Below, in pieces: positions 17,145 through 26,739 of a stretch of DNA of 64,000 bases (positions within the stretch are counted from its first letter, which is position 1; each line of letters starts with the position of its first letter). Origin of the DNA: Kribbella solani (lineage in GTDB: Bacteria; Actinomycetota; Actinomycetes; Propionibacteriales; Kribbellaceae); contig NZ_JACHNF010000001.1 in NCBI RefSeq assembly GCF_014205295.1, positions 4,526,001 through 4,590,000 of the forward strand, read 5' to 3'. Both the position numbers and the translations under genes were made by a program. The notes under the pieces are model-generated. The model saw only the letters and a program-made list of their open reading frames with translations, did not search any database and was not told the origin of the DNA.

Positions 17145-18067
17145 CTCTCCGGCAGAAACACCGCCGGGAGACGCTGCGCAACCTCGCTTTCCTGTCACCG
17201 TGGCTGATCGGTGTCAGCGTCTTCTTCCTGTACCCGCTGGTGTCGACCGTCTACTTCAGCTTCATGAAGTACGACGGCTTCACCCCGCCGACCTGGAACG
17301 GCCTGAAGAACTGGCAGTACGTCTTCACCGACTACCCGTTCTTCTGGCCGGCGCTACGGAACACACTGTGGCTGGTTGTCGTGATGGTGACGCTCCGGGT
17401 GCTGTTCGGTCTTGGCATCGGCATGCTGATCACCAAGGTGAAGACCGGCGCCGGCTTGTTCCGTACCGCGTTCTACCTGCCGTACCTGGCCCCGCCGGTG
17501 GCTGCGACGATGGCGTTCGCGTTCCTGCTCAACCCGGGCACCGGTCCGGTAAACAACATCCTCGGCAGCATCGGACTGCCACAGCCAGGCTGGTTCAACG
17601 ACCCGAACTGGTCGAAGCCGGCGCTGACGATGCTGGCGCTGTGGGGCATCGGCGACCTGATGGTGATCTTCATGGCGTCGCTGCTCGACGTACCACAGGA
17701 GCAGTACGAGGCGGCCTCGCTGGACGGAGCAGGTGCCTGGCAGCGGTTCCGGTTCGTGACTCTGCCGAACATCTCGCCGATCGTACTGTTCGCCGTCGTC
17801 ACCGGTGTCATCCAGACGATGCAGTACTACACGCAGCCGCTGGTGGCAGGGAAGGTCGCCAGCGGCGTGATCGGCAGTTCGGGACAGCAGTTCGAGCCCG
17901 GGTACCCGGAGAAGTCCACGCTGACACTGCCGCAGCTGGTGTACCACCTGGGCTTCCAGCGGTTCGACACCGGCGGTGCGTCCGTGATCGCACTCGTGCT
18001 GTTCGTACTGGCGATGGTGTTCACCGGGTTCCTGATGCGTTCGATGAGTGAGAGGAGTACGGCATGA
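17141..18067 (+). CDS. Sugar ABC transporter permease (MalF-type)
   Basis: This 308-residue CUT1-family permease has about six membrane helices and the ATPase-docking EAA loop EAASLDGAGAWQRF. It forms the translocation pore with the next gene. The stop codon overlaps the next start by four bases. No ATP-binding subunit is encoded nearby, consistent with use of a shared MsiK-type ATPase in actinobacteria. Confidence 0.94.
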   Translation: MTLRQKHRRETLRNLAFLSPWLIGVSVFFLYPLVSTVYFSFMKYDGFTPPTWNGLKNWQYVFTDYPFFWPALRNTLWLVVVMVTLRVLFGLGIGMLITKVKTGAGLFRTAFYLPYLAPPVAATMAFAFLLNPGTGPVNNILGSIGLPQPGWFNDPNWSKPALTMLALWGIGDLMVIFMASLLDVPQEQYEAASLDGAGAWQRFRFVTLPNISPIVLFAVVTGVIQTMQYYTQPLVAGKVASGVIGSSGQQFEPGYPEKSTLTLPQLVYHLGFQRFDTGGASVIALVLFVLAMVFTGFLMRSMSERSTA

Positions 18068-18948
18068 CCGCGACAGCTATCACCTCCGCTGTCCCGTTGA
18101 CCTCGGCGGCCCGCACTGCACGCCGTACGCGTTTCCTCCAGTGGGTTGGGGTGCATGCACTCGCTATCGCGGCGGCGCTGTTCTTCGTACTCCCCTTTGT
18201 GTTCATCTTCCTCACCGCGCTGATGAGTGACCAGCAAGCACTCACCCGCAACCTGTGGCCGGACAGCTGGCACTGGGAGAACCTGCGTACGGTCTGGGAG
18301 ACACCGGGCTTCCTGACCTGGTGGAAGAACACTCTGATGTACGCCGTACTCGGCACCGCGCTCACGTTGGTTTCGAGCATCCCTGTCGCGTACGCGCTCG
18401 CCCGGTTCAGCTTTCGCGGCCGGAACGTCGTACTGATGCTGGTGATCGCCACGATGATGCTGCCGCCGCAGGTGGTGATCGTGCCGATGTACCTGTTCTG
18501 GGCGAAGCAACTGCACCTGTCCGGGACGCTGTGGCCACTGATCATCCCCATGGCGTTCACCGACGCGTTCTCAGTGTTCCTGCTCCGTCAGTTCCTACTG
18601 ACGATTCCGAAGGACTACGTGGACGCCGCGAAGGTGGACGGGTGCGGTGACTTCACTGCGCTGCTCCGGATCATCCTGCCCATGGCCAAGCCGGCTATCG
18701 CGGCAGTAGCGCTGTTCCAGTTCTTCTACTGCTGGAACGACTACTTCGGACCGCAGATCTACGCCAGTGAGAACCCGGCCGCCTGGACGCTGAGCTACGG
18801 CCTGGAGTCCTTCAAGGGCGCGCACCACACCAACTGGAACCTCACCATGGCAGCCACGTTGCTGGTGATGGCACCGGTCATCGTCCTGTTCTTCTTCGCG
18901 CAAAAGGCCTTCATCGAAGGCGTCACACTTACAGGGGTCAAAGGATGA
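18064..18948 (+). CDS. Sugar ABC transporter permease (MalG-type)
   Basis: This 294-residue second pore subunit has the EAA loop DAAKVDGCGDF, the usual MalG-type start with one early helix, and the C-terminal FIEGVTLTGVKG ending common to these permeases. It overlaps both neighbours by four bases, so all three transporter genes and the GH4 gene are translationally coupled. Confidence 0.94.
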   Translation: MTATAITSAVPLTSAARTARRTRFLQWVGVHALAIAAALFFVLPFVFIFLTALMSDQQALTRNLWPDSWHWENLRTVWETPGFLTWWKNTLMYAVLGTALTLVSSIPVAYALARFSFRGRNVVLMLVIATMMLPPQVVIVPMYLFWAKQLHLSGTLWPLIIPMAFTDAFSVFLLRQFLLTIPKDYVDAAKVDGCGDFTALLRIILPMAKPAIAAVALFQFFYCWNDYFGPQIYASENPAAWTLSYGLESFKGAHHTNWNLTMAATLLVMAPVIVLFFFAQKAFIEGVTLTGVKG

Positions 18949-20201
18949 AACTCACGGTCGTCGGTGGGGGCTCCACGTACACACCCGAGCTGGTCGACGG
19001 GTTCGCCCGGCTGCGGGACACGTTGCCGGTGTCGGAGCTGGTGCTGGTCGACCCAGCGCCTGACCGGCTGGAGCTGGTTGGTGGACTGGCGCGGCGGATC
19101 TTCGCCAAACAAGGCCATGCGGGCCGGGTGGTCACCACCTCCGATCTGGACGCGGGGATCGACGGCGCGGATGCCGTACTGCTCCAGCTGCGTGTCGGTG
19201 GACAGGCAGCACGCAACGAGGACGAGACCTGGCCGCTGGAGTGCGGTTGTGTCGGTCAGGAGACGACCGGCGCAGGTGGTCTCGCGAAAGCGCTGCGGAC
19301 AGTGCCCGTCGTACTGGACATTGCTGAGCGAGTGCGGCGTACCAATCCGAACGCCTGGATCATCGACTTCACCAACCCGGTCGGCATCGTGACCCGGGCG
19401 CTGCTGTCACACGGGCACAAGGCAGTGGGGTTGTGCAATGTGGCGATCGGCTTCCAGCGACGGTTCGCAGCGATGCTGGGCGTACAGCCAGAGGAGGTGT
19501 CACTCGACCACGTCGGGCTGAACCACCTCACCTGGGAGCGCGCCGTCCGCGTCAACGGCGAGGACAAGCTGCCGCAATTGCTGCAAGAGCACCTGCCGGA
19601 GATCTCGGACGACCTGCACATCCCGTCTGGCGTAGTGCAGCAGCTAGGCGTCGTTCCGTCGTACTACCTGCGCTACTACTACCAGCACGACGAGGTGGTG
19701 CGGGAGCTGCTCACGAAGCCTTCACGAGCTGCTGAGGTCGCTGCACTGGAGAAAGAGCTGCTGGACATGTACGCCGATCCGCAGCTCGACGAGAAGCCCG
19801 CTCTGCTCGAACAGCGCGGCGGCGCCTACTACTCGGAGGCGGCCGCCGCACTCGCATCCTCGCTGCTGAACGACACCGGAGACATACAGGTTGTCAACAC
19901 GCTCAACAACGGCGCCTTCCCGTTCCTGCCCGATGACGCTGTCATTGAAGTACCGGCAACGGTCAACGCACAGGGCACAACACCGGAGCCGGTGTCCCCG
20001 CTAGAGCCCCTGTACGCCGGGCTGGTCACACATGTGACGGCGTACGAGGACCTGGCGTTGGAGGCTGCCGTGAAGGGTGGATCAGAGCGTGTTTTCCAAG
20101 CGCTGCTGGCGCATCCACTGGTCGGTCAGATCTCTCTGGCGCAGGAGCTGACGGACAAGCTGCTGGCGCACAACAAGGCGTACCTGCCGTGGGCGCGCTA
20201 G
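18945..20201 (+). CDS. GH4 family 6-phospho-beta-glucosidase-like enzyme
   Basis: This 418-residue enzyme belongs to glycoside hydrolase family 4, which uses NAD+ and a divalent metal for a redox-assisted elimination mechanism on phosphorylated glycosides. The NAD fold opens at VVGGGSTYTPELVDG (5-18), FTNP is at 142-145, the metal-binding Cys164 is in GLCNVA and the metal-binding His194 is in GLNH. These suit the 6-phospho-beta-glucosidase branch. It overlaps the permease by four bases. GH4 phospho-glycosidases normally follow PTS uptake; here the sugar comes by ABC import, so the phosphate must be added inside the cell, plausibly by the next gene. Confidence 0.9.
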   Translation: MKLTVVGGGSTYTPELVDGFARLRDTLPVSELVLVDPAPDRLELVGGLARRIFAKQGHAGRVVTTSDLDAGIDGADAVLLQLRVGGQAARNEDETWPLECGCVGQETTGAGGLAKALRTVPVVLDIAERVRRTNPNAWIIDFTNPVGIVTRALLSHGHKAVGLCNVAIGFQRRFAAMLGVQPEEVSLDHVGLNHLTWERAVRVNGEDKLPQLLQEHLPEISDDLHIPSGVVQQLGVVPSYYLRYYYQHDEVVRELLTKPSRAAEVAALEKELLDMYADPQLDEKPALLEQRGGAYYSEAAAALASSLLNDTGDIQVVNTLNNGAFPFLPDDAVIEVPATVNAQGTTPEPVSPLEPLYAGLVTHVTAYEDLALEAAVKGGSERVFQALLAHPLVGQISLAQELTDKLLAHNKAYLPWAR

Positions 20202-21193
20202 TACCGGGCGGCGTGCTCGCCTTCGACGCCGGTAACAGCAAGACCGACGTCGCGCTGGTCGCCGCGGACGGCACAGTGCTTGGTACGGCACGAGGGGGCG
20301 GGTTCGAACCACAGAAGGTCGGTGCGGAGGCCGCAGTGACCGGACTGGCGCCGCTGGTACAGGCAGCCGCCGCACAGGCCGGACTGCGGGTCGGGGACGT
20401 GCCGCTGGTGCAGCAGCTCTCCGCCTGTCTGGCGAACGCTGACCTACCGGTTGAGGTGGAGGAGCTGACCGGTGTGTTCGAGCGGCGCGGCTGGGCGGAG
20501 TCTGTGTACGTCACCAACGACACGTTCGCGCTACTGCGGTCCGGAGTGGACGAACCGCGTGGTGTCGCGGTGGTATGCGGTGCGGGGATCAACTGCTCCG
20601 GCATGCTGCCAGACGGGCGGACTGCTCGGTTCACTGCACTAGGAACGCTGACCGGTGACTGGGGCGGCGGTGCGCAACTGGCTGAAGAGACGTTCTGGGC
20701 AGCGTCCCGTGCCGAGGACGGACGAGGCCCTGCGACCGCACTGCTCACTGCACTCCCCCTGCACTACGGGAAGCCGTCGCTGAGCGCGGTGATCGAGGCA
20801 CTGCACTTCGGTGAGCTGTCAGCCGATCAGCAACTGGAGGCCGCGCCGGTACTCTTCCAGGTCGCGGCCGCTGGTGACGCCGTTGCCCTGGGCATCGTTC
20901 AGCATCAGGCCGAAGAGATCGTTGCGATGGCAGTCAGTGCGCTCAACCGCCTCGACCTACTCGGCGAGCGCGTCACCGTGGTTCTGGGCGGTGGCGTACT
21001 GACAGCAGGGCATGCCGTTCTGCTGGATCGTGTCACCCGCCTGCTGGCCGAGTACGCACCAAAAGCAGTGCCTCGGGTGGTGGATGTACCTCCTGTAGTA
21101 GGTGCCGCGCTACTTGGCCTGGACCACACTGCTGCCGGCGCAACAGCTCAGGCCCGGCTACGAGCCGCGTTCGCACCTCCACCAGCAGCCTGA
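20189..21193 (+). CDS. BadF/BadG/NagK-type ATPase, probable sugar kinase
   Basis: This 334-residue protein has the actin-like ATPase fold of N-acetylglucosamine kinases. Phosphate-1 loop FDAGNSKTDVAL is near residue 12, TNDTFALLRSG and VVCGAGINC bind nucleotide and sugar, and GDWGGG is typical of the NagK branch. It starts with GTG inside the GH4 gene (13-nt overlap). Its place after a phospho-glycosidase gene suggests it phosphorylates the imported disaccharide or its products. It ends the operon and is followed by a clear terminator hairpin. Confidence 0.88.
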   Translation: MGALVPGGVLAFDAGNSKTDVALVAADGTVLGTARGGGFEPQKVGAEAAVTGLAPLVQAAAAQAGLRVGDVPLVQQLSACLANADLPVEVEELTGVFERRGWAESVYVTNDTFALLRSGVDEPRGVAVVCGAGINCSGMLPDGRTARFTALGTLTGDWGGGAQLAEETFWAASRAEDGRGPATALLTALPLHYGKPSLSAVIEALHFGELSADQQLEAAPVLFQVAAAGDAVALGIVQHQAEEIVAMAVSALNRLDLLGERVTVVLGGGVLTAGHAVLLDRVTRLLAEYAPKAVPRVVDVPPVVGAALLGLDHTAAGATAQARLRAAFAPPPAA

Positions 21194-21201
21194 CGCGAGT
21201 G

Positions 21202-21225
21202 ACGGCCCGGTACACACCGGGCCGT
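21202..21225 (+). terminator. Intrinsic terminator of the sugar operon
   Basis: A perfect 10-bp stem, ACGGCCCGGT (21202-21211) and ACCGGGCCGT (21216-21225), encloses the loop ACAC and is followed by CTTTG. It lies 8 bases after the kinase stop codon. Confidence 0.88.
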
Positions 21226-21310
21226 CTTTGTGTTGCGACCCTGTTTCAGCTCGAACTCTCGCCGACCAGGTGGCGTCCCACGAGTAGCAGCACATTTACT
21301 CGGGAGGTCG

Positions 21311-22027
21311 ATGATGATTCGAAAGATTATGGGTCTCGGCGCTACCACGGCACTCGCGGTCACCGGACCGCTGGTACTCACGGGCGCCGCGCCGGCCAAT
21401 GCCAGCACGACTGCAAGCACATGCAACCGCATGGCACCTGTGACGAACCTGTCAGCCGTGGCGTACGCCGACCGACTCGTACGCGCATGGGGCAGCGGTG
21501 ACACCGCGGCGGCAAACTGCTACGCGTCTGCGACGACGTCACGCGCGCTGTTCGGTCAGGCCTCACCTGGTGGCATCCACTGGCGTCGCGTATCCACTGA
21601 AGGCGCCGCCGGGACGATCTACGTGACGTACCACGACGATGCGCGTGGCGGGAACCTGACAGTCGGCGTACAGAACGTCGGACTGCGGTCAGCCGGTGGC
21701 TGGCACGCCGCGTCCACAGCCCGGTTCAGCAACGAGCCGAAGGCGTGGAACGCGGTGCAGTGGTCCGACAACCTGGTCCGGGCCTGGGGCCGCGGTGATG
21801 CGAAGTGGACGGCGTACTACGCGACGCCGGCTGCTGTCCGCACGCTCCACGGCGTGCCGACGACCAACAGTGCGCACTGGACCCGGATCGGCTCCGAAGG
21901 CGCGGCCGGCACCACGTACGTGACCTATCGGAACGACGTCACCCGGCACACGCTGGTGATCGGCGTATCGAACGTCGGCCTGTCGCAGGGCGATGCGCAC
22001 GCCGCGTACACCGTTCGGTACCACTGA
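21311..22027 (+). CDS. Secreted protein with two tandem ~90-residue repeats
   Basis: I do not recognise a named family. The 238-residue product has a Sec signal (about 1-31, ending GAAPANA) and a mature part made of two copies of one module. Each copy runs from a DxLVRAWG-x-GD segment through an alternating aromatic region to xHWxRxxxEGAAGTxYVTY and then VGVxNVGL. The first module covers about residues 45-135 and the second 145-235. GGGAGG lies before two adjacent ATG codons (21311 and 21314); either could be the start. It stands alone after the sugar operon terminator. Function is unknown; a binding or surface role is possible. Confidence 0.8.
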   Translation: MMIRKIMGLGATTALAVTGPLVLTGAAPANASTTASTCNRMAPVTNLSAVAYADRLVRAWGSGDTAAANCYASATTSRALFGQASPGGIHWRRVSTEGAAGTIYVTYHDDARGGNLTVGVQNVGLRSAGGWHAASTARFSNEPKAWNAVQWSDNLVRAWGRGDAKWTAYYATPAAVRTLHGVPTTNSAHWTRIGSEGAAGTTYVTYRNDVTRHTLVIGVSNVGLSQGDAHAAYTVRYH

Positions 22028-22052
22028 CCGACTTGAGTAGATTCCGTTTCGG

Positions 22053-22068
22053 TGTAATCATGATTACA
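22053..22068 (+). promoter_or_regulatory. 16-bp perfect palindrome abutting a start codon
   Basis: TGTAATCATGATTACA reads identically on both strands, and its last base is the A of the next gene's ATG at 22068. It is an AT-rich island in otherwise GC-rich sequence. It is probably an operator overlapping a promoter that makes a leaderless or very short-leader transcript. Confidence 0.7.
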
Positions 22069-22607
22069 TGAGTACGAAGACCGAGCAGGAAAAGGTGCGG
22101 GGCTGGCTGACCGGGCGGTTGCCGGGCGACTGGTTCGAGGGTGAGACCGAGCTGTCGATCGACCGGGACGAGATCCTGATCGTCGGCCGGATCCCCGCAC
22201 CGAAGCAGGACAAGGATGTCAGCGCCGCCGAGCGCTCCGCGGCCGAGGCCGGCCGGATCAAGCAGTTCCGCGAGGACACCCGCGAGCACCGGATCGACAT
22301 CGCCCGCGAGCTCGAGCACGCCGCCCGGCGAAAGGTCGCCTGGGGAGTCCAGTGCGGTGAGACCACCACGGTCTTCACCTCCCTCTCCGCCCCGGTGATG
22401 ACCCGCCTCCGCCAGCCCGAGCGCCAGGTCCTGGACACCCTGGTCGACGCCGGCGTAGCCCGCTCCCGCAGCGACGCCCTCGGCTGGTGCGTAAAACTCG
22501 TCGCCCAGCACAGCGAAACCTGGCTGGCCGACCTACGCGAAGCCATGACCAAGGTCGAAGACGTCCGCCGCGCCGGCCCCGACGGCACGCCGGACAAGGC
22601 GGAGTAG
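22068..22607 (+). CDS. Conserved hypothetical protein, possible ribbon-helix-helix regulator
   Basis: This 179-residue soluble protein has no family I can name. The N-terminal half (KVRGWLTGRLPGDWFEG, then VDRDEILIVGRIPAP-like strands) looks like a small beta domain. The middle is a charged helix (about 55-88). The C-terminal part (about 112-160, PERQVLDTLVDAGVARSRSDALGWCVKLV) looks like a ribbon-helix-helix or antitoxin-like dimer domain. The perfect palindrome overlapping its start codon suggests it could bind its own promoter. It is followed by a strong bidirectional terminator. Confidence 0.7.
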   Translation: MSTKTEQEKVRGWLTGRLPGDWFEGETELSIDRDEILIVGRIPAPKQDKDVSAAERSAAEAGRIKQFREDTREHRIDIARELEHAARRKVAWGVQCGETTTVFTSLSAPVMTRLRQPERQVLDTLVDAGVARSRSDALGWCVKLVAQHSETWLADLREAMTKVEDVRRAGPDGTPDKAE

Positions 22608-22615
22608 CAACAGGC

Positions 22616-22650
22616 GACGGGCGGCAACCCGATCGGGATTGCCGCCCGTC
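22616..22650. terminator. Bidirectional intrinsic terminator
   Basis: A 12-bp perfect stem, GACGGGCGGCAA (22616-22627) and TTGCCGCCCGTC (22639-22650), carries an inner CCC/GGG extension and sits between two converging genes. It can serve both the RHH-like gene and the channel-like gene. Confidence 0.88.
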
Positions 22651-22672
22651 TTGAGGAGAGACGTAGTGCTGG

Positions 22673-23548
22673 TTACTGGCCCTGTTGCCAGTTGCCGTTC
22701 TGCTGGCTGCCGTTGGACCACTGACCGGAGCTGTGTGCCGGGTGCTGCTCGGGCTGGGTCGGCTGCTGGTAGCCGCCCTCGTAGTTCCCCTGGTAGCCGC
22801 CCTGCGCCGGGTACGCGGCCGTACCGTTCGAGCCAGTGGCGTTCGCACCGGTCCCGTTCGAGCCCGTTCCGTTCGAGCCGGTTGCCGGCTTGTTCATCGT
22901 TTCGCGGGAGAACACGTTGTTCAGCGCGCGGCCGGCCATCTCGCGACCCCCGAGGCCGAAAGCGAGACCGAGCGCGAGCGCGGCACCGGCGAGCACGATC
23001 AGCAAGGTGTTGCCGGTCAGCTGAACCGCGACGCCGAGCTGGGTCAGCGCGGCGAAGGCGGCGTACACCAGGATCGCGTAGCGGCCGACCTTTGCCAGTG
23101 TCTCGTTACCGGTGGCACCGCGGATGATCGCGGCCAGGAAGTTCGCGAACAGCGCGGCCAGGCAGACGATCACGATCGCCGCGAAGATCCGCGGGATGTA
23201 CGCCAGCATGTCGCTCATGAACGTCGAGATCTCCGGCACCCCGAGCGCGGAGGCGAACATCGTGAAGCTGATCAGGAAGACGAACCAGAACACGACCTTG
23301 CCCAGCATCGCCGACGCGGTCAGCCCCGTGCCCGACCGTTGCAGCACGCCGGAGACGCCGGCCCGTTCCATCCACTGGTCGAATCCGACCCGGCCGAGCA
23401 GTTTGCCGACGAGTTTCCCGAGCACCTTGGCGACGAAGTAGCCGATGACCAGGATGACCAGTCCACCCAGCAGATTCGGGATGAACGACAAAAGTTTGCT
23501 GAAGGCATCTTCGAAGGGTTGAGTGAAGTTGATAGCTAACGCTGTCAT
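22673..23548 (-). CDS. Mechanosensitive-channel-like membrane protein with Asn/Gly-rich tail
   Basis: This 291-residue protein has four to five hydrophobic helices and resembles the small CmpX/MscS-like conserved transmembrane-helix family. A first helix (LLGGLVILVIGYFVAKVL) is followed by an amphipathic KLVGKLLGRVGFD stretch, then further helices ending in ALALGLAFGLGGREMAGR, the MscS-type pore-lining pattern. The final 70 residues are low complexity, with NGTG/NATG repeats then Gln/Tyr-rich sequence, and are probably disordered and cytoplasmic. I set the start at the ATG at 23548, preceded by GGAAAGG. It probably acts in turgor or envelope stress; the exact role is unproven. Confidence 0.82.
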   Translation of the reverse strand: MTALAINFTQPFEDAFSKLLSFIPNLLGGLVILVIGYFVAKVLGKLVGKLLGRVGFDQWMERAGVSGVLQRSGTGLTASAMLGKVVFWFVFLISFTMFASALGVPEISTFMSDMLAYIPRIFAAIVIVCLAALFANFLAAIIRGATGNETLAKVGRYAILVYAAFAALTQLGVAVQLTGNTLLIVLAGAALALGLAFGLGGREMAGRALNNVFSRETMNKPATGSNGTGSNGTGANATGSNGTAAYPAQGGYQGNYEGGYQQPTQPEQHPAHSSGQWSNGSQQNGNWQQGQ

Positions 23549-23785
23549 CGGATGACCTTTCCGGACTGGGCCCGCATCCGCTGCCGCGCAGGACTGCACA
23601 CGACCCCGGCACACGGGCGGATGCAGTGGTGTCCAGTATGACCCGTACCCTCCGATGCCGGAGGCAAACAGCCGGTGACGGCGAGGCGGACTACGAAAGG
23701 TGTTTGCGTAAGGCAATCACCGTTCCCCTGGATAGCTGATTACCCCGCCCGCTGAACCGATTCAGCGATTTGCGATGCTTGCCCC

Positions 23786-24241
23786 GTGAACAATCTGGAC
23801 ATCCGCCGCGCCACCGCCGGCGACGTGGCCGGGATCGTCGCGATGATCGCCGACGACCAGCTCGGCGCCACCCGTGAGTCGACCGACGACCTGGCCCCGT
23901 ACCTGCAGGCGTTCGACCGCATCGACGCCGACCCGAACCAGCTGCTGGTAGTTGCCGAACGCAACGACGAGTTGGTCGGTACGCTCCAGCTGACGATCAT
24001 CCCCGGCCTGTCCCGCCGCGGTTCGTCCCGCGGCCTGATCGAAGCGGTCCGCGTCGCCGCCACCGCCCGCGGCGAAGGCCTCGGCAGCACCCTGATCCGC
24101 TGGGCGATCGACGAGTCCCGCACCCGCGGCTGCACCCTGGTCCAACTCACCTCGGACAAGACCCGCACCGAAGCCCACCGCTTCTACACCAACCTGGGCT
24201 TCGAAAACACCCACGAAGGCTTCAAACTCAAGCTCCGGTAA
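23786..24241 (+). CDS. GNAT family N-acetyltransferase
   Basis: This 151-residue acetyltransferase has the acetyl-CoA-binding segment ATARGEGLGSTLIRWAI (about 93-110) and the C-terminal RFYTNLGFENTHEGFKL signature of the fold. The start is GTG. No ribosome-binding sequence precedes it, so a leaderless transcript is possible. Its end overlaps the convergent lipoprotein peptidase gene by 14 bases. The substrate (amine, protein or antibiotic) cannot be told from sequence. Confidence 0.9.
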   Translation: MNNLDIRRATAGDVAGIVAMIADDQLGATRESTDDLAPYLQAFDRIDADPNQLLVVAERNDELVGTLQLTIIPGLSRRGSSRGLIEAVRVAATARGEGLGSTLIRWAIDESRTRGCTLVQLTSDKTRTEAHRFYTNLGFENTHEGFKLKLR

Positions 24242-25103
24242 CACTCTTGGCCGGCGCCGCCCAGGTCCTGCACCCACCCGGCCCGGCCGCCCGGAACGCC
24301 TGCCGCAACCACCGATCGAAGTTGCTCAGCTCGGGATCCGACCTGTCATAGCCGCCGTGCCCGTAGTGATCCAGCCGCTCCCCACGAATCCGCAACGACG
24401 CCCGGTTCGCACCGAAGAACGCCGCCGCGAAGCAGTGCGCCTGCATCTCGCTCCGGTTCACCTCGGTCTGCCGCGCCGCCTCCGGCACTACCCCGTACCG
24501 AACGGCATAGTCATCCGAGATCCCGGTCAGCCACTGCACGTGGTGGCCGTACTCGTGCGCGATCAGGTACTGCACGGACGCTCGGCCGGCCTCCTGACGG
24601 TACGACTCCTTGACCACATACTCCGGCCAGTTGAAGTAGATGCCGCGATCGTCGTCGCAGTAGACGCCGAAGGTTCCCTCCTCCATCACCCCGCAGGCGG
24701 TTTTGCTGCCGGTCGGGGACGAGTGCACCGCGCCCGGTGGTACGAAATCGAAGCCCGCCCGGCTGATCACCGGCGCCCAGGCTCTGTCCAGACAGGCGAC
24801 GAAGGCGGTGGCATACCGGATCATGGTTCGCTGATCCACCAGCTTCGCTGTCGGCAGAGAGCAGGTGACAGCGGCGATTCGGCCGGCCCGGTAGAGGGGG
24901 TTGTGCAGCAGGAACTCGTCCTTGATCGGCTCCGGACGCCGAACGGTCCGCCCAGACGGCTCAAGCGGCGGCGCGTACGTAGGCACGGACGTCGGCGTGG
25001 TCGACGGACCCGAATCCAGGCCCGACCGCGTACATCCACTGACACCCAGCATCGCCACCACACCGGCAAGCACCAGCACGCCACGCACCTGCGCAGCGAT
25101 CAC
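24228..25103 (-). CDS. Neutral zinc metallopeptidase-like lipoprotein
   Basis: This 291-residue protein is the lipid-anchored member of a three-gene paralogous set. The signal peptide ends MLGVSGC with lipidated Cys24. The catalytic HEYGHH is at 183-188 and the downstream ligand Glu219 lies in NRSEMQAHC, so it should be active. Several Cys pairs suggest disulfides outside the cell. The family is the YpfJ-type putative neutral zinc peptidase. The GTG start is one base after the stop of the upstream paralogue, so they are coupled. Targets are unknown. Confidence 0.87.
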   Translation of the reverse strand: MIAAQVRGVLVLAGVVAMLGVSGCTRSGLDSGPSTTPTSVPTYAPPLEPSGRTVRRPEPIKDEFLLHNPLYRAGRIAAVTCSLPTAKLVDQRTMIRYATAFVACLDRAWAPVISRAGFDFVPPGAVHSSPTGSKTACGVMEEGTFGVYCDDDRGIYFNWPEYVVKESYRQEAGRASVQYLIAHEYGHHVQWLTGISDDYAVRYGVVPEAARQTEVNRSEMQAHCFAAAFFGANRASLRIRGERLDHYGHGGYDRSDPELSNFDRWLRQAFRAAGPGGCRTWAAPAKSVTGA

Positions 25104-25104
25104 C

Positions 25105-26706
<1,602 letters not shown>

Positions 26707-26739
26707 CGGCTGCTCCCATCCTTCTCAACTTCATGTGGT

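Noticed and set aside
14139..17198. A 1019-codon open frame on the minus strand
   Set aside because: It is antisense to the ROK regulator and binding-protein genes, has no domain pattern and is Arg/Gly/Val-biased, as expected for the complementary frame of GC-rich coding DNA.
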